Below, in pieces: positions 37,793 to 47,656 of a stretch of 64,000 bases of DNA (position 1 is the stretch's first letter; each line of letters opens with the position of its first letter). Origin of the DNA: Corynebacterium guangdongense (GTDB lineage: Bacteria; Actinomycetota; Actinomycetes; Mycobacteriales; Mycobacteriaceae); contig NZ_CP047654.1 of assembly GCF_030408915.1 (NCBI RefSeq), positions 930,001-994,000 on the forward strand, in the 5' to 3' direction. Position numbers and translations under genes: made by a program. A model generated the notes under the pieces. The model was not told the DNA's origin and ran no database searches. It saw only the letters and a program-made list of their open reading frames with translations.

Positions 37793-38812
37793 TCAGCGCT
37801 TGTTCGGATCGGAGTAGTCGACGGCGGAGTACTCCTGCAGCTTCTCCAGACGGTGGCGCGACTCCACGTGGCGGATGGTGCCGGACTTGGAGCGCATGAC
37901 CAGCGAACGCGTGGTGGCGCCGTTGGCGCGGTAGGTCACGCCACGGAGCATGTCGCCGTTGGTGACGCCGGTGGCGGCGAAGTAGGTGTTGTCGGAGCGG
38001 ACCAGGTCGTTGGTCAGCAGCACGCGGTTGAGGTCGTGGCCGGCGTTGCGCGCCTTGGCCGCCTCGGCGTCGTCGCGCGGGGCCAGGACGCCCTGGATCT
38101 CGCCGCCCATCGCCTTCATCGCGCAGGCGGTGATGATGCCCTCCGGTGTGCCGCCGATACCCATCATGAGGTCGACGGAGTTGGTGTTGGTGTCCTGCGC
38201 GGCGGCGACGGCGCCGGCGACGTCACCGTCGGAGATGAGGCGGACCTTGGCGCCGGCCTCGCGGATGTCCCGGATGAGGTCCACGTGGCGGGGGCGATCC
38301 AGGACCACCACGACGACTTCGTCGGTGTCAATGCCCTTGGCCTTGGCGACCACCTGGATGTTGTGGGCGACCGGGGCCTGGATGTCGATCAGGCCCGCGG
38401 CCTCCGGGCCGGTGGCGATCTTGTTCATGTAGAAGACCGCGGAGGGGTCGTACATCGAACCACGGTCGGCGGCGGCGATGACGGAGATGGCGTTGGGGCG
38501 GCCCTCGGCCATGAGGGTGGTGCCGTCGACCGGATCGACCGCGATGTCGACGTCCGGGCCATCCCCGGTTCCGACCTCTTCACCGTTGTAGAGCATCGGA
38601 GCTTCGTCCTTCTCACCCTCGCCGATGACGACCACGCCGCGCATGCTCACTGAGTTGATCAGCTGGCGCATGGCGTCGACGGCGGCGCCGTCACCCTCGT
38701 TCTTCTTGCCGCGGCCGACCCAACGGCCGGAAGCCAGGGCCGCCGCCTCGGTCACTCGGACGAGCTCCATCGCGAGGTTGCGATCCGGACGTTCAAACTT
38801 CTGCTCACTCAT
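37793..38812 (-). CDS. glpX: Class II fructose-1,6-bisphosphatase
   Basis: 339 residues from the ATG at 38812, with AGGAGG 12 bases upstream. The enzyme hydrolyses fructose 1,6-bisphosphate in gluconeogenesis. GlpX-type motifs: [29 protein letters not shown] with the metal-binding aspartates, [15 protein letters not shown] and [15 protein letters not shown]. It is probably the only fructose bisphosphatase, as in other corynebacteria and mycobacteria, where it is needed for growth on acids. Divergent from the DUF4245 gene across 234 bases. Confidence 0.97.
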   Translation of the reverse strand: MSEQKFERPDRNLAMELVRVTEAAALASGRWVGRGKKNEGDGAAVDAMRQLINSVSMRGVVVIGEGEKDEAPMLYNGEEVGTGDGPDVDIAVDPVDGTTLMAEGRPNAISVIAAADRGSMYDPSAVFYMNKIATGPEAAGLIDIQAPVAHNIQVVAKAKGIDTDEVVVVVLDRPRHVDLIRDIREAGAKVRLISDGDVAGAVAAAQDTNTNSVDLMMGIGGTPEGIITACAMKAMGGEIQGVLAPRDDAEAAKARNAGHDLNRVLLTNDLVRSDNTYFAATGVTNGDMLRGVTYRANGATTRSLVMRSKSGTIRHVESRHRLEKLQEYSAVDYSDPNKR

Positions 38813-39046
38813 GTGGTTCCTGGCCTCCTGGCGCACTGCGGACAATCAAAACGGACGGGGCACAACCCGCCCGGACCCATTCTGGCACCTCACCCATGCC
38901 TCCGGCGGGCATATCGCACCCTTTTGAGGGTGGCGGGGGGTGGTTCCGGGGCAAATCACACAACCGCCACTTAATGATGTGATGAATTTGGGTGTGCCGT
39001 GCCCGGGATTGTCCGCACGAGCTGGGGACATGTCATACTGTGCGAC

Positions 39047-39628
39047 GTGGCAAAAGAGAACAGACCCAGGATCTTTCAAGGCGGCCGGGACATGACCCTG
39101 TCGATGGTCTTCATCGTGGTTCTGATGCTGATCGTCGTCGTGCCGACCGGCCTGATCAACCTCAAGACCGGGGAGCCTGACCCGGGCACCGTGCGTGCCA
39201 TCGACGAACAGGCATTTCTGGACCTGGAGGCTCGGGGCGCGGACTTCCCCATCGTCTCACCGGTCGCCCCGGCCGAGTGGACCGCCAACTCCGCCCGTCG
39301 CACGCAGGTGGACGGTGAGCCGGCCTCCGTCGTCGGCTGGGTCACCGAGGAGGAGGGCTACCTCCAGCTGACCCAGACCGGGGTCGGCGTCGAGGACGCG
39401 GTCCGGGGCGTGGACGCCTACCCGCGCGAGCTGTCGGGCACGGAGACAATCGAGGGCAGGGAAGTGCAGAAGTACGAGTCCACGGAGCGCGACGTCCGTG
39501 ACCTCTGGGTCGCGGACACCGGCCAGACCCGCCTCCTCGTCAGCGGCGTCGCCACGGAGGAGGATTTCCGTCAGCTCATGGACGCGGCACTGAGCGCTGA
39601 GCCGATTGACGTCAGCGACTCCCGCTAG
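39047..39628 (+). CDS. DUF4245 family membrane protein
   Basis: 193 residues from the GTG at 39047; CATACT lies 7 bases upstream, so the start is well supported. A basic N-terminus (AKENRPRIFQGGRDM) precedes one membrane segment (about residues 17-38). The outer domain has PIVSPVAPAEWTANSARR, WVTEEEGYLQLTQT and LWVADTGQTRLLVSG, which match DUF4245. In mycobacteria the relative (Rv1100) sits in the same place, divergent from glpX. No activity is known. Convergent with xseB, seven bases between stops. Confidence 0.85.
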   Translation: MAKENRPRIFQGGRDMTLSMVFIVVLMLIVVVPTGLINLKTGEPDPGTVRAIDEQAFLDLEARGADFPIVSPVAPAEWTANSARRTQVDGEPASVVGWVTEEEGYLQLTQTGVGVEDAVRGVDAYPRELSGTETIEGREVQKYESTERDVRDLWVADTGQTRLLVSGVATEEDFRQLMDAALSAEPIDVSDSR

Positions 39629-39634
39629 CCACGG

Positions 39635-39934
39635 TCAGAATTCGCCGCCGGCGCCGCCGTTTCCGCCGGCGCCGTCTTCCGGGGCGCGACTGCCGGCCAG
39701 GGCCTGCTCCACGCGACGCGCGGCGCCCGCGAGGTGATCCTCGCAGCGCTTGGCCAGCGCCTCCCCGCGCTCCCAGTACTTGAGGGACTCATCCAGTCCC
39801 ATCTGGCCGAGTTCGAGGATCTTCACGGTCTCGATGAGCTCGTCGCGGGCCTGCTCGTAGCTGAGCTGCTCCACGGGCGGAAAGGCGTCCTCACGCACAT
39901 CGCCGCTACCGAAGGTGTTGGGGTTGTCTGTCAT
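39635..39934 (-). CDS. xseB: Exonuclease VII small subunit
   Basis: 99 residues. XseB packs along the coiled coil of XseA in the single-strand-specific nuclease that trims DNA from both ends. The core is [36 protein letters not shown], and a helix to RRVEQALAG. The C-terminus is a glycine-rich tail ([13 protein letters not shown]) not needed for the fold. It follows xseA by 35 bases in the same operon. Confidence 0.93.
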   Translation of the reverse strand: MTDNPNTFGSGDVREDAFPPVEQLSYEQARDELIETVKILELGQMGLDESLKYWERGEALAKRCEDHLAGAARRVEQALAGSRAPEDGAGGNGGAGGEF

Positions 39935-39969
39935 CGTTGTCTACGTCCTTTGGTGATGGGTGTGGCTGG

Positions 39970-41256
39970 TTAATTGGCGGGCGTGGCGCCCATGCCGGCG
40001 GCGGTGATGGACCCGTCGGCGACGCGGATGCGCAGTTGGGAACCGGGCGGGGCCTGCTCGATCGAGGTGACGACCTCGGCCTCGGATCCGTCGCGGGGCT
40101 GGACCTGCACGACGGCGTAACCGCGGGCGAGGGTGGCCGACGGGCCGAGCGCGGCGACCTGGCCGCGCAGTCCGGCCACCCGCGACTGCTCGGCCATCAG
40201 CAGGTGCTGGATGTCGCGGCGGATGAGGCGAACGGCGTTGTCGACGTCCTCCCGGTGGCGCTGGATGGGGCGCATCGGATCCGCCAGCACCGGGCGCGAG
40301 CGCAGCTGCCGCAGCGAGGCGCGTTCGCGCTGGACCCACCCCCGCAAGGCGCCGGCCATGCGTGCGCGGGCGTCACTGATGCCCGCGAGCTCCTCGGCGG
40401 CGTCGGGCACCACCCGCTTGGCCGCGTCGGTCGGGGTGGCCGCCCGCAGGTCGGCCACGTTGTCCAGTACCGGGTTGTCGGGCTCGTGGCCGATCGCGGA
40501 GACCACCGGGGTCCGGGTCCGAGCCACCGCGCGCACGAGCGCCTCCTCAGAGAAGGGGAGCAGATCCTCGACCGAGCCGCCGCCGCGGGCGATGATGATG
40601 ACGTCGACGGTGGGGTCGGCGTCCAGCGCCTCGAGCGCGGCGACCACCTCCGGGACGGTGCGCACGCCCTGGACGGCGGTGTTGATGATGCGGAAGTCCA
40701 CCTGCGGCCAGCGGCCCTGGGCGACGGAGAGGACGTCGCGCTGGGCGGCGGAGTCCCGGCCGGTGATCAGGCCGACCCGGTTGGGCAGCACCGGCAGGCG
40801 CTGCTTGCGGGAGGCGTCGAAAAGCCCCTCGGCGGCGAGCCGTTGGCGCAGCTGCTCGATGCGGGCGAGCAGGTCACCGATGCCGACGTGCCGGATGTCG
40901 GTGACCGTCAGGGAGAAGGTGCCCTTCTTCTCGTAGTAGTTCGCCTTGCCCAGGACGACGACGCGGTCGCCCTCCTTGATCGGGGCGCTGGCGGCGTTGA
41001 GCAGCGTAACGTCCGCCCGGACGGAGACGGAGGAGTCCTGTTCCACGTCACGTAGCGTCAGGTAGGCGGCCGACCAGCGCGGGCTGGTCTTGAGCTGGAT
41101 GATCTGGCCCTCGATCCACAGCCAGCCGAGCCGGTCGATCCAGCGCTGGACGGATGTGTTGAACTTCGCGACCGGCCAGGCCGTCTCCGCGGTGTTGTTG
41201 GCCGGATTGCGCTCCGGGGTGCTGTCTGGGTTGGCGGGTGACGCGGATGCGGTCAC
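39970..41256 (-). CDS. xseA: Exonuclease VII large subunit
   Basis: 428 residues from the GTG at 41256, with GGTGGAG eight bases upstream. The N-terminal OB fold ([24 protein letters not shown]) is followed by the catalytic domain with [35 protein letters not shown] and [27 protein letters not shown], which carries the conserved catalytic residues; then a long coiled coil and a C-terminal LARGYAVVQ segment. It is first in the operon with xseB and divergent from ispH across an AT-rich 125-base region, as for Rv1108c and Rv1110. Confidence 0.96.
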   Translation of the reverse strand: MTASASPANPDSTPERNPANNTAETAWPVAKFNTSVQRWIDRLGWLWIEGQIIQLKTSPRWSAAYLTLRDVEQDSSVSVRADVTLLNAASAPIKEGDRVVVLGKANYYEKKGTFSLTVTDIRHVGIGDLLARIEQLRQRLAAEGLFDASRKQRLPVLPNRVGLITGRDSAAQRDVLSVAQGRWPQVDFRIINTAVQGVRTVPEVVAALEALDADPTVDVIIIARGGGSVEDLLPFSEEALVRAVARTRTPVVSAIGHEPDNPVLDNVADLRAATPTDAAKRVVPDAAEELAGISDARARMAGALRGWVQRERASLRQLRSRPVLADPMRPIQRHREDVDNAVRLIRRDIQHLLMAEQSRVAGLRGQVAALGPSATLARGYAVVQVQPRDGSEAEVVTSIEQAPPGSQLRIRVADGSITAAGMGATPAN

Positions 41257-41328
41257 GTGGGCTCCACCTCTCTGTCGGGCTGGTCAGGTCGGGCGAAAAA
41301 ACCAGTAATAATTTGTGTTAAATCGCTG

Positions 41329-41374
41329 GACTGGAGATACCAGTCTATTATCTTGGACTCCTTTGGGTTACCCT
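41329..41374. promoter_or_regulatory. xseA-ispH divergent control region with palindrome
   Basis: In a locally AT-rich stretch the palindrome GACTGG-AGATA-CCAGTC lies at 41329-41345 (the flanking TG/TA extend it imperfectly). TACCCT at 41369-41374 is 7 bases before the ispH ATG, giving a leaderless start. The palindrome would lie just upstream of ispH's -35 region, about where a regulator could act on one or both genes. No regulator is recognised. Confidence 0.45.
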
Positions 41375-41381
41375 GGGTTCC

Positions 41382-42350
41382 ATGACTGTTGGAGAGAAGA
41401 AGGTTCTGCTGGCCGCGCCCCGCGGCTACTGCGCTGGCGTGGACCGCGCTGTCGAGACGGTGGAGAAGGCCGTCGAGAAGTACGGTACCCCGGTGTACGT
41501 GCGTAAGGAGATTGTTCACAACCGCTACGTGGTGGAGTCCCTCCAGGAGAAGGGCGTCATCTTCGTTGATGAGGCCGATGAGGTTCCGGAGGGCGCACAC
41601 CTGGTGTTCTCCGCGCACGGTGTGTCCCCGGCGGTGCGTGAGCTGGCGATCAACCGCAACCTGCAGACCATTGACGCGACCTGTCCGCTGGTGACCAAGG
41701 TGCACCGGGAGGCCGTCCGCTTCGACCGAGACGGCCACCACATCCTGCTCATCGGCCACCACGGCCACGAGGAGGTCGAGGGCACCTACGGTGAGGCCCC
41801 GGAGGTCACCCACATCGTCGACAACCTCGATGAGGTCGACGACCTGCCGGAGTGGCTGCAGAACGAGAAGCTGGTCTGGCTGTCCCAGACCACGCTGTCG
41901 GTGACCGAGACGATGCAGATCGTCAACAAGCTCAAGGAACGCTTCCCGCATCTGCAGGATCCGCCGAGCGAGGACATCTGCTACGCCACCACCAACCGTC
42001 AGTTCGCAGTGCGCGAGATTGCCCCGGACGCCGACTTGGTCATCGTCGTCGGCTCCCAGAACTCCTCGAACTCCAAGCGCTTGGTCGAGGTCGCCCTGGA
42101 GTTCGGCGCCAGGGATTCCCACCTGGTCGACTTCGCCTCCCAGATCGACGAGGCCTGGCTCGAGGGCGTCCGCACCGTCGGCGTCACCTCCGGCGCCTCG
42201 GTCCCGGAAATCCTCGTCAAGGACGTGCTCGAGTGGTTGGCCGCCCGCGGCTACGATGACGTCACCTCGGTGACCACGACCACCGAGTCCACGATCTTCT
42301 CCCTCCCGCGCGAGCTGCGTCCGGCCCGCACCCAGCCGGCCCGGGCCTAA
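41382..42350 (+). CDS. ispH: 4-hydroxy-3-methylbut-2-enyl diphosphate reductase
   Basis: 322 residues. IspH (LytB) makes isopentenyl and dimethylallyl diphosphate in the last step of the MEP pathway, using a [4Fe-4S] cluster. The three cluster cysteines are seen in [24 protein letters not shown] and [12 protein letters not shown], and the substrate-binding [14 protein letters not shown] and [12 protein letters not shown] are complete. With the cis-prenyl synthase at 19.8 kb it supplies isoprenoid carriers for the wall. The mRNA is probably leaderless. A bidirectional terminator follows. Confidence 0.97.
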   Translation: MTVGEKKVLLAAPRGYCAGVDRAVETVEKAVEKYGTPVYVRKEIVHNRYVVESLQEKGVIFVDEADEVPEGAHLVFSAHGVSPAVRELAINRNLQTIDATCPLVTKVHREAVRFDRDGHHILLIGHHGHEEVEGTYGEAPEVTHIVDNLDEVDDLPEWLQNEKLVWLSQTTLSVTETMQIVNKLKERFPHLQDPPSEDICYATTNRQFAVREIAPDADLVIVVGSQNSSNSKRLVEVALEFGARDSHLVDFASQIDEAWLEGVRTVGVTSGASVPEILVKDVLEWLAARGYDDVTSVTTTTESTIFSLPRELRPARTQPARA

Positions 42351-42360
42351 GGGAAGCCAA

Positions 42361-42406
42361 ACACCCCGGGCGCGGTCTTCACGAAGGAAGGCCGCGCCCG
42401 GGGTGT
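42361..42406. terminator. Bidirectional terminator between ispH and the DUF6542 gene
   Basis: ACACCCCGGGCGCGG (42361-42375) and CCGCGCCCGGGGTGT (42392-42406) are perfect 15-base complements, 10 bases after the ispH stop; CATCTT follows. Confidence 0.8.
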
Positions 42407-42417
42407 CATCTTCGGGG

Positions 42418-43050
42418 TCAGCGGCCGGGGAGATCCCGCCCGTCCCGGCCGCGGTTGCGCTCCATCAGCTCCTGGACCGTGATGCGCTCCTCGCCCTCCC
42501 GAATCCGCCGGCTCGGGCGGGCGGTGCGGGCGCGGGCGCTGGCGTAGTGGTCGCGGTTTTCGCGTTCGGCCTCGACGGCCCGTCGGCGCCGCTCCCGCTC
42601 CAGGTTTTCCGCGTGGCGGGCGGCCCGCCGCAGCAGCCACAGCCGGAGCGCGCCGATGAGGACACAGGCCGCGGTCGCCCAGAACAGCCAGGGGAAATAT
42701 TGCGTCAGCGGGTAGATCGACGTGATGATCGCGGTCGTGGAGAAAGGATCGGAGCCCTCCGCCGACTGGCTCTGCGTCACCAGCCAGGACGCCAGCACCG
42801 TGAAGCCGACGAAGAGGATCGGGCCGGAGGCGATCGTGAGGAACAGCCCACGGGCCTCGACGAGCAGGGTGGCCACCACCGCGGCGACGGCGAAGGACAG
42901 CAGGAACGGCAGGCCGATGGCCTGGCCGTTGAGGCTGATGAGCAGACCGGTGATCAGTGCCGCCCCGAAGATCGCGAGCGCCGACCACACGGGAAGACCG
43001 GTGAACCGGTTCTGCTGATGGCGATGGGATCGCGACTGAACGTATGACAC
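42418..43050 (-). CDS. DUF6542 family membrane protein
   Basis: 210 residues from the GTG at 43050; TAGAAT lies exactly 7 bases upstream, while the ATG nine bases earlier would overlap this -10 box. Four membrane segments in the first 130 residues (LPVWSALAIFGAALITGLL onward) match DUF6542; the C-terminal 70 residues are a charged, Arg/Glu-rich cytoplasmic tail (ERERRRRAVEAERENRD) with a probable coiled coil. The family occupies the same place opposite ispH in mycobacteria (Rv1111c). Function unknown. Confidence 0.83.
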   Translation of the reverse strand: MSYVQSRSHRHQQNRFTGLPVWSALAIFGAALITGLLISLNGQAIGLPFLLSFAVAAVVATLLVEARGLFLTIASGPILFVGFTVLASWLVTQSQSAEGSDPFSTTAIITSIYPLTQYFPWLFWATAACVLIGALRLWLLRRAARHAENLERERRRRAVEAERENRDHYASARARTARPSRRIREGEERITVQELMERNRGRDGRDLPGR

Positions 43051-43074
43051 AGACGGCATTCTAACCCCTCGCCG

Positions 43075-43480
43075 TCACCCCCGACCAGTCATGTCCCTGC
43101 CGTCACTCGTTCCGGCGGTCCCGCCCGAGTTCCAGGCGGCGTGGTGGGGAGGGCAGGGGACGGGCGTGCTCCTCGGCCACTGTTGGTCGGTCCGGGCGGC
43201 GACCTCCATGTCGGCGAGGCGCTGCGCCGCGACCATGATGCGCGAGTCCATGGAGGAGATCGTGGCGTTTCGGGCGCCGCGACCACGTTGCGCTCGACGA
43301 CGACTTCACGCAGCTCCGGGCCCATTGAGAGCGCCGCGTCGAGGAAGGGGTCGGCCGCCATGAAGCACCCGACGAACTCTGGAGTGGGGGAGAAGACGTC
43401 GAGAAAGGCGGAGAGCGGAAACCCTGGAACAGAAGAAAAGAACTCAAGTGGCTCAGTGTTCCGCCCGCCGCCGACAGGGC
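43075..43480 (-). pseudogene. Possible decayed reading frame next to the AI-2E family gene
   Basis: No intact gene fits this 430-base gap, yet two consecutive frames on the minus strand read like protein: EPLEFFSSVPGFPLSAFLD, then FVGCFMAADPFLDAALSMG and ELREVVVERNVVA, and after a one-base shift near 43276 RNATISSMDSRIMVAAQRL and ADMEVAARTD, ending at TGA 43077-43075. No start codon with a ribosome site is seen. It may be the rest of a lost gene; I do not recognise a family. On the plus strand nothing convincing is seen. Confidence 0.3.
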
Positions 43481-43483
43481 GCG

Positions 43484-44977
43484 CTAGCGAAACCGCCTGC
43501 CCCCGATGATCCGTTCGACGGAATCCCGCCCGGCCTGGACGACCCGGCGGACGCGGCGGCCGCCGGGACGTCGGGAAGCGTCCTGGCCCGGTTTGTCTGT
43601 GGGGGCCCGGCCCTCACCGGTGAGGACGGCGGCGAAGGCGTCGGCGGAGTCCCCGGTGGCGGAGAACTCCCGTTCGGCCTCCGCGTAGAAGGCGCTGTCC
43701 TCGCGCCACTGGCGGCGCAGCTCGCGACCCCGCTCCTCGTTGACCTTGCCCGTCGCCCGGCCCTCCGGGGTGAAGAAGTCGATGTCGGCGGCGTTGCGCT
43801 CTCCGGTCTGCAGCATGGTGATGTCCATGATGTAGCGGAACGCGACGGCGAGGGTGGCGGCGGCGGGCACCGCGAGGAAGGCGCCGACGATGCCGAACAG
43901 GCCGCCGCCGACGACGACGGAAATCAGGACGATGACCGGGTGGAGGTTCATCGCCCGGGACTGCAGCAACGGGGAGAGGATGTTGCCTTCGAGCTGCTGG
44001 ACCAGTAGCACGACGCCGAGCGCGAGCACGGCGGTCGTCACGCCCTGTGACACCAGGGCGATGAGCACCGCCAGGGCACCGGCGGAGAACGCCCCGATAT
44101 AAGGGATGAAGCCCGCGATGAAGGTGATGATGCCCAGGGTGAAGGCCATCGGCACGTCGAGAAGCCAGAGTCCGAGCGCGATGAAGAACGCGTCGACGGC
44201 GGAGACGATGGCCTGGGCGCGGACGTATCCGCCCAGCGTGTCCCAGGACCGGGTCAGCAGCTCCGTGGCGTGCCAGCCGGCGCGGCGGCCCATGACGGAG
44301 CGCAACCAGGGCAGGAACCGGTGGCCGTCCTTGAGGAAGAAGACCACCAGCACCAGCACCATGAACAACGTGATGACCAGGCTGGTCGCGGTGGAGATGC
44401 CGGAGAACACCGTGCCGGCGATCGCCTCGCTCTCCCCCTGGATCCAGGAGGCCACGTCGTTGACGACCTGGTTGACGTCCTCGCTGTTGAGGTTGAGCGG
44501 CGGCCCCTGCGACCACAGCTGCAGGCGTTGGATCCCCTCCAGCGCCTGCAGGTAGAGCACCTGCGACTGCCGGGCGATGTCCGGGGCGATGATCGCGATG
44601 ACGGCGCCGAACACGCCGAAGAACAGCAGCACGGAGATGATCGCGGCCAGGGCGCTGGGCAGGCCGCGGCGACGCATCCACGTCGTCGGCCCGGCCAGGA
44701 CGGTGCAGACGATCAGCGCCAGGACCATCGGCAGAATGCCGGCCCAGAACTGTTTGAGTCCGAACCAGAGGGCGTAGGCGGCGACGGCGATGATGAGGAG
44801 GCGCAGCGCCCAGAGCGCGACCTGCTTCAGCCACGAACCGATGACGATGGAACGGTCGATGCGGTCGTGGACCGGGTCGTCGTTGTGCAGCGCGGCGAGC
44901 TCCTCGCGGGAGAGCTCCTCCTCGTCCGCGGCACCTCCGGCGGCCGGGGACTGACTGTCGGATGGCTTCGTACTCAC
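43484..44977 (-). CDS. AI-2E family (DUF20) permease
   Basis: 497 residues from the GTG at 44977; CAAGAT lies 8 bases upstream. A polar N-terminal tail of about 50 residues is followed by the eight-helix arrangement of the AI-2E transporter family: IIAPDIARQSQVL, a long extracellular helix pair, FFLKDGHRFLPW, the ITFIAGFIPYIGAFSAGAL stretch, and SPLLQSRAMNLHPVIVL. A charged cytoplasmic tail of about 100 residues ends in RRVRRVVQAGR. Family members exchange sodium for protons or export signals; the substrate here is unknown. It is divergent from ychF, as Rv1101c is near Rv1112. Confidence 0.88.
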   Translation of the reverse strand: MSTKPSDSQSPAAGGAADEEELSREELAALHNDDPVHDRIDRSIVIGSWLKQVALWALRLLIIAVAAYALWFGLKQFWAGILPMVLALIVCTVLAGPTTWMRRRGLPSALAAIISVLLFFGVFGAVIAIIAPDIARQSQVLYLQALEGIQRLQLWSQGPPLNLNSEDVNQVVNDVASWIQGESEAIAGTVFSGISTATSLVITLFMVLVLVVFFLKDGHRFLPWLRSVMGRRAGWHATELLTRSWDTLGGYVRAQAIVSAVDAFFIALGLWLLDVPMAFTLGIITFIAGFIPYIGAFSAGALAVLIALVSQGVTTAVLALGVVLLVQQLEGNILSPLLQSRAMNLHPVIVLISVVVGGGLFGIVGAFLAVPAAATLAVAFRYIMDITMLQTGERNAADIDFFTPEGRATGKVNEERGRELRRQWREDSAFYAEAEREFSATGDSADAFAAVLTGEGRAPTDKPGQDASRRPGGRRVRRVVQAGRDSVERIIGGRRFR

Positions 44978-45078
44978 GATTCCCCATCTTGCCCTATTCC
45001 CGGCGGGGCCGAGGGGACGGGCGGGTCCGGCACCCCGGACCACGGGTTCCGGGGCCGGGTGGACTAGAATCGGTGCGC

Positions 45079-46164
<1,086 letters not shown>

Positions 46165-46176
46165 TTCCAGGATGTT

Positions 46177-46212
46177 CCGGCGCGCCACTCCGAAGAGTGG
46201 CGCGCCGGTCTT
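46177..46212 (+). terminator. Terminator after ychF
   Basis: CCGGCGCGCCACTC and GAGTGGCGCGCCGG pair perfectly around CGAA, followed by TCTTCTTT, 12 bases after the stop codon. Confidence 0.87.
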
Positions 46213-46349
46213 CTTTCCCGGGTCGGCTACGTCGGCCTCCGGAAAGGCCCTGGCTCCGGGATCGGTGATTCATTAGGGTGGGGCACACCCGAGGGCAGCG
46301 CAGCTCTGCCAGACCCCGAATCCCAGACCCCGAACAGGAGTTTCCAACA

Positions 46350-46790
46350 ATGAGTTTCACTGTCTATCTTTCCGGTGAAATCCACACCGACTGGCGTGCG
46401 GAGATCCAGCGGGGCGCCGAAGCCGCCGGGCTCGACGTCGTCTTCACCGCCCCGGTCACCGACCATCCGGCCAGCGACGCCGCCGGCGACCACCTGGGTG
46501 AGACTCCCAGCCAGTTCTGGCGTGACCACCAGTCCGCCAAGGTCAACGCGATCCGCACCCGCACCCTGATTGAGAAGGCCGACTTCGTCGTCGTGCGTTT
46601 CGGCGACCAGTACAAGCAGTGGAACGCCGCCTTCGACGCCGGTTACTGCGCCGCGCTGGGAAAGCCCTACGTGACACTCCACGACGAGAGCACCGTCCAC
46701 GCGCTCAAGGAGGTCGACGCGGCGGCCCAGGGCTGGTGCACGAGCACCGACCAGGTCGTCGACACCCTCAAATACGTGCTCATGGCCTGA
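46350..46790 (+). CDS. YtoQ family protein
   Basis: 146 residues from the ATG at 46350, with CAGGAG nine bases upstream. It matches the YtoQ family throughout: TVYLSGEIHTDWRAEI, FTAPVTDHPASDAAG, HQSAKVNAIRTRTLIEKAD, VRFGDQYKQWNAAFDAGY. The Rossmann-like fold resembles nucleoside 2-deoxyribosyltransferases and similar nucleotide-binding proteins, but no activity is established. The gene stands alone between two terminators or gaps and is probably a single transcription unit. Confidence 0.87.
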   Translation: MSFTVYLSGEIHTDWRAEIQRGAEAAGLDVVFTAPVTDHPASDAAGDHLGETPSQFWRDHQSAKVNAIRTRTLIEKADFVVVRFGDQYKQWNAAFDAGYCAALGKPYVTLHDESTVHALKEVDAAAQGWCTSTDQVVDTLKYVLMA

Positions 46791-46924
46791 CCCCGCCGCC
46801 CTGCGCCGCCACCTCCGCGTCGGGCCCCGGCCACGACCGGGCGTCCACCGACACCGGTCCTGCGCCCCGGCGCGTTAATCTCAAGGGGTGACGCTCCGGA
46901 TCGTCAGTGGAGGACCCCGAAATC

Positions 46925-47446
46925 ATGGCATCGCCCGACAACATCCTGTTGTACCTGCCCGCGGAGGAGGAACGCCGGGTGCGCGAGGTCTTCACCCGGT
47001 TGGCGGCCCGAGGCTTTCCGACGCAGCACCAGACGCCCCACATCACCGTGACCTTCTCCCCGCGCATGGCCGACGCCGTCGTCGAGCTCGCCGCCGAGAC
47101 GCTGCCCCCGCTGATTCCGGCGACCTTCGAGCGGGTCGGCACCGTCATCTTCGGAACCCGGCGAAAGCAGACCGTCGCCTGGCTGCTGGAAGCTTCCGAC
47201 GAACTGGAAATCGCGGCCCGGGAGATCAGCGCCCTCAACCCGGACGGTCGTGGCCCCCGGTGGACGCCGCACCTGACCATGGGGCTGCGCCTGCCCCGGG
47301 AGATCGTGCCGGACTACCTCCGGGCGCTGGATGAATTGTCCCCGCCCGGGCTCAGACGAATCACCGCGGCCACGGCCGCGTTCTGGCGACCACGGACCGG
47401 GCAGCTGCGGGTGCTCACCGGTGAGGCGCCGGTACGGCAGCGGTGA
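46925..47446 (+). CDS. 2'-5' RNA ligase family (2H phosphoesterase) protein
   Basis: 173 residues from the ATG at 46925, with GGAGG 12 bases upstream and TAATCT as a likely -10 about 44 bases before it. Two HxT motifs typical of 2H phosphoesterases are present: TPHITVTF near residue 37 and TPHLTMGL near residue 118. Relatives (LigT/ThpR) hydrolyse 2',3'-cyclic phosphates or join RNA ends. A clearly related but decayed fragment lies 2.6 kb downstream, beyond the broken ggt gene. Confidence 0.85.
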   Translation: MASPDNILLYLPAEEERRVREVFTRLAARGFPTQHQTPHITVTFSPRMADAVVELAAETLPPLIPATFERVGTVIFGTRRKQTVAWLLEASDELEIAAREISALNPDGRGPRWTPHLTMGLRLPREIVPDYLRALDELSPPGLRRITAATAAFWRPRTGQLRVLTGEAPVRQR

Positions 47447-47656
47447 TGCGGGGGCTCCCTCCTTCAACGTTCGTTCCCCGCCTGGAGGCGCTCTTCTCGT
47501 CGGTGGTCCTCGGGCGAGACAACCGCCGTCCTGGCGGTAGAGGGGAAGCACGAATCGAGACGGTCGTCGCCACCGGTGGGTCGGCCGGTGGCGAGCCCCC
47601 GGCTCACCGTGGCGTGATCGTGGGTCAGCCGTGAACGGGCTGCGGGGGCCGCGCCG

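Noticed and set aside
38930-39000. Possible GlxR/CRP site (TGTGA half-sites) between glpX and the DUF4245 gene
   Set aside because: TGTGATG and TCACAC occur but not as a spaced inverted repeat of the TGTGAN6TCACA form.
46888-47334. GTG-started frame after a -10-like TAATCT before the 2H ligase
   Set aside because: It runs in another frame through the ligase gene, has no protein-like composition, while the ligase frame has an own ribosome site and both HxT motifs.
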